Positions 1 through 5,264 of a stretch of 5,905 bases of DNA are shown one piece after another. Position 1 is the first letter of the stretch. Every line of letters begins with the position of its first letter. The notes under the pieces are model-generated. The model was not told the DNA's origin. It saw only the letters and a list, made by a program, of their open reading frames with translations, and did no database searches. The stretch covers positions 1-5,905 of the forward strand of contig SYAK01000151.1 of assembly GCA_005788935.1 (NCBI GenBank), given 5' to 3'. The position numbers and the translations under genes were made by a program. Origin of the DNA: Pseudomonadota bacterium. Lineage in GTDB: Bacteria; Myxococcota; UBA9042; PHBI01.

Positions 1-152
1 GTCCGGGGATGGCGAAATGTTCTGCAAACATCGGGGTGGGCGCGGCGGGTAAAGGGGGGATGCGACGCCACCCGGGCTCCTCATGGCCCGCATCTCGTGC
101 GCGCCGAAGATGTCCCGTCACCCCACAGGGCCAGAGTCCCCAAGGAGCTCCC
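1..152 (+). promoter_or_regulatory. Leader/upstream region of the vitellogenin-like gene
   Basis: This stretch precedes the first gene and presumably holds its promoter, although I cannot identify convincing -35 and -10 boxes. The reading frame of the downstream gene is open back to position 9, with in-frame ATGs at 9 and 60. Neither has a properly spaced ribosome-binding site, and translation from them would give an Arg/Pro-rich, non-signal-like N-terminus. I therefore treat the region as non-coding. A short imperfect dyad, ATGTT-CTGCA-AACAT, lies at 17-31 in a locally AT-richer patch. It could be a protein-binding site or chance. Confidence 0.35.
142..147 (+). promoter_or_regulatory. Ribosome-binding site deciding the start at 153
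   Basis: AAGGAG sits 5 bases upstream of the ATG at 153. It is a near-perfect Shine-Dalgarno sequence, and the ATG it serves begins a good export signal (Arg-rich n-region, then a hydrophobic core). This selects 153 over the in-frame ATGs at 9 and 60. Confidence 0.85.
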
Positions 153-2114
153 ATGAGTCGTAGACGCCTGCGAAAACTGTCCACCCTCGCGGCGGTGGTC
201 CCGCTCGCCGCGAGGTTCGGCTGCGACGCCGAGGTCGCCAAGGGCGGCGCCAGCCCCTCGATGACCAGCTCAGCGCTCGTTCACGAGGCCCGGCACGCCG
301 TGGAGGCCGGTCCGATGGCCAGTCTGCGCTTTGCGGTCGGTGACTCCGGGATCCACCGGCTCTCGTACACGGGCTCGAGCGACGTCGACTTCGGGCTGCT
401 CGCGCAGTCGATCGCCGACGGCCTCGCCCCCGAATCCAAGGAGAAGTCGCGCCGCGTCGTCAACCAGCACGCACGCAAGGCCGCCCTTCACTGGCGCGTG
501 ATCGGCGAGGACGCCTCTGGCTGGACCCTCGCCGCCCGCCTGCAGGACGTCGAGATCCAGATGGACGCGTCGACCGACGCACGGGTCGAGCTCTTCGAGC
601 AGCCCTTCACGATGCGCGTCGCCCGGAACGGGGCGATGGGCGCCTTCACCTTCCGCAAGGGCTACCCGGAGGAGCTCGCCCTCGCCGTGCGCGGCCTGGT
701 CGAGCCACTCCAGGTCGTCATCGCCGATGACGGCGGCGGGGCGTGGTCCGCGCAGGAGACGCAGCAGGAGCTGAACGTCCATGCTCAGTACCGTCGCGGC
801 GCAGTTGACGCGGCCACGGGCGCCGTGTCCATCGTCCGCACGGTGACGTCGGCCTCGCCCTCGAAGGCCTACGCCACGTCGCTCGCGCCGCTCGGCCCCA
901 TCCAGGTCACCGTGACGGGCGCCGAGAGCACATTCGAGCTCGCCCCCGAGGGACGCGGGATCCAGCGCATCCACACGCGGCAGACGGTCACCTCGAGCAC
1001 CCGAAAGGGTTTTCTTTCCTCACACAGCGACGTCTTCGTCGCCGAGCGCACCCCGGGCGACCTCGCCGCCCTCCCAGCGACCCTCGCGGAGGCCGCCGCC
1101 GTCCTCGCGGACGCGGTCGAGAAGGACGCGTACGCGGTCGACGCGCGCGCCGTGCCACAGATCGCGGGGCGCGACGTCAAGGCCATCGTGGCGGACTACG
1201 CGACGACCCTCGCCGACAACACGGCCCGCGGCCACCGCCTGCTCACGAACTACGTCCGCTACTACCCCGACCGCTGCCTCGAGCTCGCGCGGGCGCTGAA
1301 CGCCTACTCGGGCGAGGATCCCGAGTCGTTCATCGGCTTCGGCTTCTCGGCCATGGCAACGGCTGGCCACGTCGAGGCGCAGCGCGTCCTCGTCAGGGTC
1401 GTGACCGAAGCGGGCTGGCGCGCCCTGTCGCGCGAGCGCGCGCTCGTCGCGATGATCGACCTCGAGTCGCCGCGGGCCGAGACCATGTCGGCCGTCTGGG
1501 CGTTCCGCAACGCGCAGGACGATAGCCCCGAGGGCGCCATCATCCAGTCGATGGCGACCAACGTCTACGGCGCCTTCGGCTTCGTGCAGAAGGCCGACCC
1601 GGACGTCACCGCGCGCGTCGTCCGCGACCTCGCCGGGCTCCTCAACGGCAGCGGCGTGTTCCGGCAGCAGGCCTACGCGCTCTCGGCGCTGTCGAACGTC
1701 GGCGACCTCGAGACTGTCCTGCCCGTCGTGGCGCCCTTCTTCGCGGTTGACAACGAGAAGCTCCGGACCCGCGCCTTCGAGGCCTTCCGCCGCATGACCG
1801 GGCCCGCCGCCTTCGAGGCCTTCGCGGTCCGCTACGCCGCCGAGGCCTCCCCATCCGTCCGGCTGTCGGCGCTCCGCACCCTCGCCGAAATGGAGCCCTC
1901 GGCGCCGCGCAACGCCTGGGCGGTCAAGGAGGCCTCGCGCGAGACCGACTCCGACGCGATGCGCGTCCTCGTCCGCATCATCGGTCTCGGCCTCGAGGCG
2001 CACCCCGGCAACGCCGCCGTCCTCCGGTCGCTGCTCGATACGCAGACCGACCGCGACGTGCGCCGCGCGCTCTACGGCTTCGTCTCGCCGCAGGCGAAGG
2101 GTGGTGCAAAATGA
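153..2114 (+). CDS. Exported vitellogenin-N/HEAT-like protein (putative lipid-transfer module)
   Basis: This 653-residue protein starts with an export signal: Arg-rich residues 1-8 and a hydrophobic core at about 9-20. Cys24 follows in 'RFGC', which is a poor lipobox because Arg sits at -3, so lipidation is uncertain. Residues about 45-300 look beta-rich and include 'FTFRKGYPEELALAVRGLV' (165-183), close to the 'P..v.N..RG.l..LQ' motif of animal large lipid transfer proteins. Residues about 340-645 are helical repeats. Within them 'ATAGHVEAQRVLVRVV' (402-417) and 'ALSALSNVGDLETVLPVVAP' (509-528), followed by 'KLRTRAFEAFRRM', echo the vitellogenin/MTP helical domain ('GT.EA...l', 'aL.aLgN.G....l..l.p'). 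Seen: the order of parts and these motifs. Inferred: a Vitellogenin_N-type (PF01347) fold binding lipid or another hydrophobic ligand in the envelope. A generic HEAT-repeat protein is the main alternative. Only two cysteines (24 and 375) are present. The stop overlaps an ATG (ATGA) at 2111, but the next gene probably starts at 2168, in one operon. Confidence 0.7.
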   Translation: MSRRRLRKLSTLAAVVPLAARFGCDAEVAKGGASPSMTSSALVHEARHAVEAGPMASLRFAVGDSGIHRLSYTGSSDVDFGLLAQSIADGLAPESKEKSRRVVNQHARKAALHWRVIGEDASGWTLAARLQDVEIQMDASTDARVELFEQPFTMRVARNGAMGAFTFRKGYPEELALAVRGLVEPLQVVIADDGGGAWSAQETQQELNVHAQYRRGAVDAATGAVSIVRTVTSASPSKAYATSLAPLGPIQVTVTGAESTFELAPEGRGIQRIHTRQTVTSSTRKGFLSSHSDVFVAERTPGDLAALPATLAEAAAVLADAVEKDAYAVDARAVPQIAGRDVKAIVADYATTLADNTARGHRLLTNYVRYYPDRCLELARALNAYSGEDPESFIGFGFSAMATAGHVEAQRVLVRVVTEAGWRALSRERALVAMIDLESPRAETMSAVWAFRNAQDDSPEGAIIQSMATNVYGAFGFVQKADPDVTARVVRDLAGLLNGSGVFRQQAYALSALSNVGDLETVLPVVAPFFAVDNEKLRTRAFEAFRRMTGPAAFEAFAVRYAAEASPSVRLSALRTLAEMEPSAPRNAWAVKEASRETDSDAMRVLVRIIGLGLEAHPGNAAVLRSLLDTQTDRDVRRALYGFVSPQAKGGAK

Positions 2115-2167
2115 ACACCTTTCAACAAATTTTCTCAAAATCGGTGAATCCAGAAGCGAGGACACCC
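2115..2167 (+). promoter_or_regulatory. AT-rich intergenic gap with a small dyad
   Basis: The 53 bases between the two genes are clearly AT-richer than either gene, above all 2107-2141. They contain an uninterrupted dyad ATTTT-CTC-AAAAT (2129-2141), flanked by a TTCA/TGAA pair (2121-2124 and 2145-2148). The change in composition supports this being non-coding, even though the downstream frame is open from the ATG at 2111. Possible roles are an internal promoter, an operator or an mRNA structure. The stem is short and A/T only, and no T-run follows it, so it is not a convincing terminator. Confidence 0.35.
2158..2162 (+). promoter_or_regulatory. Ribosome-binding site deciding the start at 2168
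   Basis: GAGGA lies 5 bases before the ATG at 2168, the same spacing as for the upstream gene. The ATG at 2111 overlaps the previous stop and has no comparable site ('GGTGCAAA' precedes it). It would also put 19 polar residues in front of the lipoprotein signal. The start at 2168 is therefore preferred. Confidence 0.75.
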
Positions 2168-5053
2168 ATGCGCACCATCCCCACGTTCCTGCGGTCGCTC
2201 GGCGTCGGCCTCGCCGCGGCCGCGTCCATCGGCGGCTGCGCCGACGACGCCACCGGGCCGACCTGCGGTCCGGGCACCACGTTCGCGCCCGCGGCCAACC
2301 AGTGTGTCCCGTCGGGCGACTTCAACGTCATCGTCGATGACTTCGTCGTCGGCGAGTACGAGATGTCAAACGTCGACGTCCCCGAGCGGGTCACCGCAGG
2401 CATCGCGGACAGGCGCAGCTTCACCATCAAGAACGCTGGTGAGACTGACCGGAGCGTCGTCAACATCCGTGTCGGCATCGCCCCGGTCGAGGCCGACATC
2501 GAGGAGCTGCGCGCGGCCCTCGATGAGGTCGACGCCGACGGCATCCCGGGCGCGGTCATCGTCGGCCAGGTCGTCCTAGAGGACCTCAAGGCTGGCGAGA
2601 GCCGCGACACCGCGGTCGACTACTTCGTCCCGGTCGGCGTCGAGGATGGCCTTTATGGCGTCTTCTACACCGTGGACGAGGTGCCGCTCGTCAAGGGGCC
2701 CGACGGAAACTACGCCATCGATCGCTCGGCGGACAGCGTCGCGAGCGCCGAGGATGGCGACTCGCTGCTCCACAAGGCCGCTCACATCTTCGCGCCCGCG
2801 ACGGTCATCGTCGGCACGCCGAGCGCGCCGAACCTGCGCATCCTCTCGGCGAAGCTCGACAACGGGAGCTTCGAGCTCGACTTCACCGAGCGCGGGGAGG
2901 ACTCCAAGCTGACGCTCCAGGCTCGCCTCAGCTCTCAGGCGCTCGACCTCACCGAGGCGATCACGGCGACCTTCCAGCTCGCGCTGCCAGGCCACGTGGT
3001 CGACGTGCCGGGCCAGGACCTCGGGCGCGAGGCCTTCGAGTCGGACGAGGCGTTCGCCGCCGCGCCCGTCGAGACGACCTACAAGTACGACGCGAACCGC
3101 ACCTTCGACCTGTGGATGCAGAACCCGTCGAGCTTTGACCCGTCGCGGAGCTACACTCCGACCTGTCGCTTCGAGGACGCGGTCGACGAAGCCTCAGGCG
3201 AGCTCACACAGGTCGAGCGCTGCGCCACGATCTTCACCGAGACCAGCCTCGACGACAATTTCCAGCTCGGCCTCTCGAACGAGGACCTCCGCCTGCTCGA
3301 GAGGACGCGGGCGCTCGCGAGCCTGAACCCGGACCTCGACGCGAACGGCGAGCTCGCCGGCTCGGTCACGATGCGGGTGACGACGCCACAGGCCGAGTAC
3401 GAGGGGAACGTGGTCGACAACGTCACGACGCTCCCCGTCGTGTTCATGGCCCCCGAACCGGGCGAGGTGGCCTCCGAGGACGACAAGGACGCGGGCGACG
3501 ACGAGGGCTCGGACAAGGCCAACGGGTCTGGCCCCTACAGCGTCATCACGAAAAAGAAGCTGACCGAAAACACACACGGCAATGAGTGGTTCAACGCGAA
3601 CTACAGCTTCGATTCGCAGGCGAGTCGAAATCAGCTCGGGAGCGTGGCGGTCGGCAACTACGCCAAGGAGGCGCACCGCGCGGGCCTCGTGCTGATGAAG
3701 AAGCCCCTCACGCTCGCCTCGATCAACGGCCTGTCCGACACGGGCTCAATCCTGCTCGGCAAGGACGCGAAGGCCACGACGGGCACCAACCTCGACCTGC
3801 AGACGGAGGTCACCGTCTTCAACATCAAGGTCCTCGACTTCCTCTTCGAGGACGGCTGGTGCAAGACCACCAACGGCGTGATGGTTTGCCCGATCGCCGA
3901 GTTCGGCTCGGACACGTGCGCCTCCAACACCGCCAACACCCAGTCCCAGAGTTGCTACCAGAAGGCCCAGGAGCGCAACTGGAACGGCAAGTCCACGGTG
4001 CCGCCCAAGCAGAATTACACCACCGGGACGAACACGCCCGCCGGAACTGCGGCAGGGGGCAAAGGTCGGCGGAGGCCATTGGGCGACCGCCAGTTCCGCT
4101 ACATTTATGCATACACGTATCTGGCCGGGCCGGTTCCCTTGAAGTTCGAGGTCGACGCCGGGATGAACGTCGGTGCGTCCCTGACGGCCGAGCTCGTCAT
4201 TGACAGGTCGCAGGGGCTGGTGCCAGCCGTCGGGGGACAGTTCGGGCTCGGGCTCTACGCGGGCTTGGACGTGAACCTGTTCGCGGGTATCGATCTCGGC
4301 GTCGGCCGGGTGGGCGTCGAGGGTTCGCTCCAGCTCATCAGGTTCGACTTAGTGCCGACGGTCCGCATGATCGTGAGCGGTATCCGAGACACCGTGGCGG
4401 GCTGCTGGAAGGTCGCGGACTCGGTGCTCGGTACGACGGGCGAGCTGATCATCACCGGTCCCAAGGGCGAGATCGGCTTCGGCCTCTATGCCGGGCGCGA
4501 GGTCTGCGTCTGGAAGTGCTGGAACCTCGAGGTGAAGATCTTCAGTTTCACCTTCGCGAAGTTCGACCTCGGCTGGGAGAAGACGATCACCTTCTGGGAC
4601 AAGTCGAAGACCTGGGTGAGGCGGGCGGGGCAGCCGGGGGTCTGTGCCGATGGCACCCCTGGAGCGACCGTCGCGTGGAGCTCGCCTGACGAGTGCAAGA
4701 ACGCCCGAGACGAGGGCGGCTACTGCCGGACGTCGTCGAGCAACCCGCCAGCAGGGCCCTACCAGCTCACGCGTGTCCTTGAGTCCTACAAAAAGACCTA
4801 TACGGTCCCAGCCGGCTTCAGCTGCGCGACCATCCAGGTCAACGGCAACAGCAGCCCGGCGACGCGCAAGGATCTGGACTTCTATCGCATCTACGATGCC
4901 AGCGGCCGCATGGTCTATCAGAAGAGCGGCGAGGTCGGCGTGTCGCGCTACAAGGTCTGCTCGCCGTCCGTCACGGTCACGCTGGAGACTGGCGCCAATG
5001 TGCCCGCGGGTGAATACGGGGGCATCACCGTGTTCTTCGAGCCGGCCAACTGA
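2168..5053 (+). CDS. Large multi-domain beta-rich surface/envelope lipoprotein
   Basis: The 961-residue product begins with a type II signal: Arg2, hydrophobic core 7-20, lipobox 'IGGC', Cys24 lipidated. A short C33-C46 loop follows ('CGPGTTF...NQCVPSG'). Residues about 52-172 resemble an Ig-like/CARDB domain ('FTIKNAGETDRSVVNIRVG', then 'LKAGESRDTAVDYFVP'), with an inserted helix and Asp-rich turn at 109-125. A second beta domain spans about 218-425 and starts 'PNLRILSAKLDNG'. An acidic linker (433-449) leads to a domain of unknown type (456-612) with four clustered Cys (565, 574, 584, 596). A Thr/Gly-rich linker ending in 'GKGRRR' (631-636) precedes a hydrophobic alternating beta region (643-815, 'GPVPLKFEVDAG'). 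Then come a Cys-rich stretch (826-853) and a C-terminal PPC-like beta-sandwich (864-961, 'DLDFYRIYDASGR'). Besides Cys24 there are 16 cysteines, fitting disulfides outside the cytoplasm. No enzyme motif is visible. It probably shares an operon with, and may work with, the vitellogenin-like protein upstream. The exact function is unknown. Confidence 0.85.
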   Translation: MRTIPTFLRSLGVGLAAAASIGGCADDATGPTCGPGTTFAPAANQCVPSGDFNVIVDDFVVGEYEMSNVDVPERVTAGIADRRSFTIKNAGETDRSVVNIRVGIAPVEADIEELRAALDEVDADGIPGAVIVGQVVLEDLKAGESRDTAVDYFVPVGVEDGLYGVFYTVDEVPLVKGPDGNYAIDRSADSVASAEDGDSLLHKAAHIFAPATVIVGTPSAPNLRILSAKLDNGSFELDFTERGEDSKLTLQARLSSQALDLTEAITATFQLALPGHVVDVPGQDLGREAFESDEAFAAAPVETTYKYDANRTFDLWMQNPSSFDPSRSYTPTCRFEDAVDEASGELTQVERCATIFTETSLDDNFQLGLSNEDLRLLERTRALASLNPDLDANGELAGSVTMRVTTPQAEYEGNVVDNVTTLPVVFMAPEPGEVASEDDKDAGDDEGSDKANGSGPYSVITKKKLTENTHGNEWFNANYSFDSQASRNQLGSVAVGNYAKEAHRAGLVLMKKPLTLASINGLSDTGSILLGKDAKATTGTNLDLQTEVTVFNIKVLDFLFEDGWCKTTNGVMVCPIAEFGSDTCASNTANTQSQSCYQKAQERNWNGKSTVPPKQNYTTGTNTPAGTAAGGKGRRRPLGDRQFRYIYAYTYLAGPVPLKFEVDAGMNVGASLTAELVIDRSQGLVPAVGGQFGLGLYAGLDVNLFAGIDLGVGRVGVEGSLQLIRFDLVPTVRMIVSGIRDTVAGCWKVADSVLGTTGELIITGPKGEIGFGLYAGREVCVWKCWNLEVKIFSFTFAKFDLGWEKTITFWDKSKTWVRRAGQPGVCADGTPGATVAWSSPDECKNARDEGGYCRTSSSNPPAGPYQLTRVLESYKKTYTVPAGFSCATIQVNGNSSPATRKDLDFYRIYDASGRMVYQKSGEVGVSRYKVCSPSVTVTLETGANVPAGEYGGITVFFEPAN

Positions 5054-5110
5054 TTGAGATAGCTAGCTTGTGAGTGCAGTGTCAATGGGCGGGTGTTCGG
5101 ATCGCGTCGT

Positions 5111-5132
5111 GGGCAGCCAAACTGATCGGGGT
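5111..5132. repeat. IS-end direct repeat, outer copy
   Basis: This 22-base unit matches the copy at 5229-5250 at 19 of 22 positions in the same orientation, with the core 'GCCAAA-TGATCG-GGT' shared. The copies are 118 bases apart, start to start. Their position beyond the 3' end of istB fits the multiple terminal binding sites of IS21-family elements. Confidence 0.65.
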
Positions 5133-5228
5133 CGCGGGTCGGTCGTGAAGGCGCTCACGGCGGTGACGGAGGGGCGTGTCGAGGGTGGTCGCGATGGGGC
5201 GCTTGAACGTGTCGGGCTGGCGAGCTCG

Positions 5229-5250
5229 GGGCGGCCAAAGTGATCGCGGT
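5229..5250. repeat. IS-end direct repeat, inner copy
   Basis: This is the second copy of the 22-base unit, lying 14 bases beyond the istB stop codon. It differs from the outer copy at three positions (A/G, C/G and G/C exchanges). Repeats of this kind are the expected transposase (IstA) contact sites near the end of the element. Confidence 0.65.
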
Positions 5251-5264
5251 GGGGCCCGGGGTCG

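Larger units (their letters stand above)
5054..5264. other. Gene-free junction: lipoprotein 3' flank and IS21-type element end
   Basis: No credible gene lies here. The first ~25 bases follow the lipoprotein stop and hold the self-complementary AGCTAGCT (5061-5068), but no stem-loop with a T-run, so I see no intrinsic terminator. From about 5080 ('TGTCAATGGG') the sequence reads like the non-coding end of an IS21-family element. It contains two long direct repeats (listed separately) and a small CGTGA/TCACG inverted pair at 5144-5148 and 5155-5159. It ends where the istB gene on the minus strand terminates. Confidence 0.5.

Noticed and set aside
9..152. Upstream extension of the first gene to the ATG at 9 or 60
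   Set aside because: Neither ATG has a spaced ribosome-binding site, and the extension would bury the signal peptide. AAGGAG with a 5-base spacer serves the ATG at 153.
270..974. Minus-strand open frame (234 codons)
   Set aside because: Low-complexity Arg/Asp/Gly-rich translation antisense to the convincing export gene. It is a composition artefact.
1020..2165. Long minus-strand open frame (381 codons) opposite the vitellogenin-like gene
   Set aside because: It is Arg/Gly/Glu-rich and has no domain pattern or ribosome-binding site. Its length follows from the G/C third-position bias of the real gene on the other strand.
2111..2167. Lipoprotein start at 2111, overlapping the previous stop (ATGA coupling)
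   Set aside because: It would put 19 polar residues before the lipoprotein signal. The stretch is AT-rich like non-coding DNA, and GAGGA serves the ATG at 2168.
3586..4203. Plus-strand open frame (205 codons) inside the lipoprotein gene
   Set aside because: Its Arg/His/Gln-rich translation is typical of a shifted frame of GC-rich DNA. The lipoprotein frame is continuous across it, with structured beta motifs, so no frameshift is needed.
4644..5057. Plus-strand open frame (137 codons) at the end of the lipoprotein gene
   Set aside because: Arg/Ser/Ala-rich shifted-frame translation. The PPC-like domain in the true frame explains the sequence.
5061..5068. AGCTAGCT palindrome as a terminator of the operon
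   Set aside because: It is an 8-base self-complementary word with no loop, no GC stem and no following T-run.
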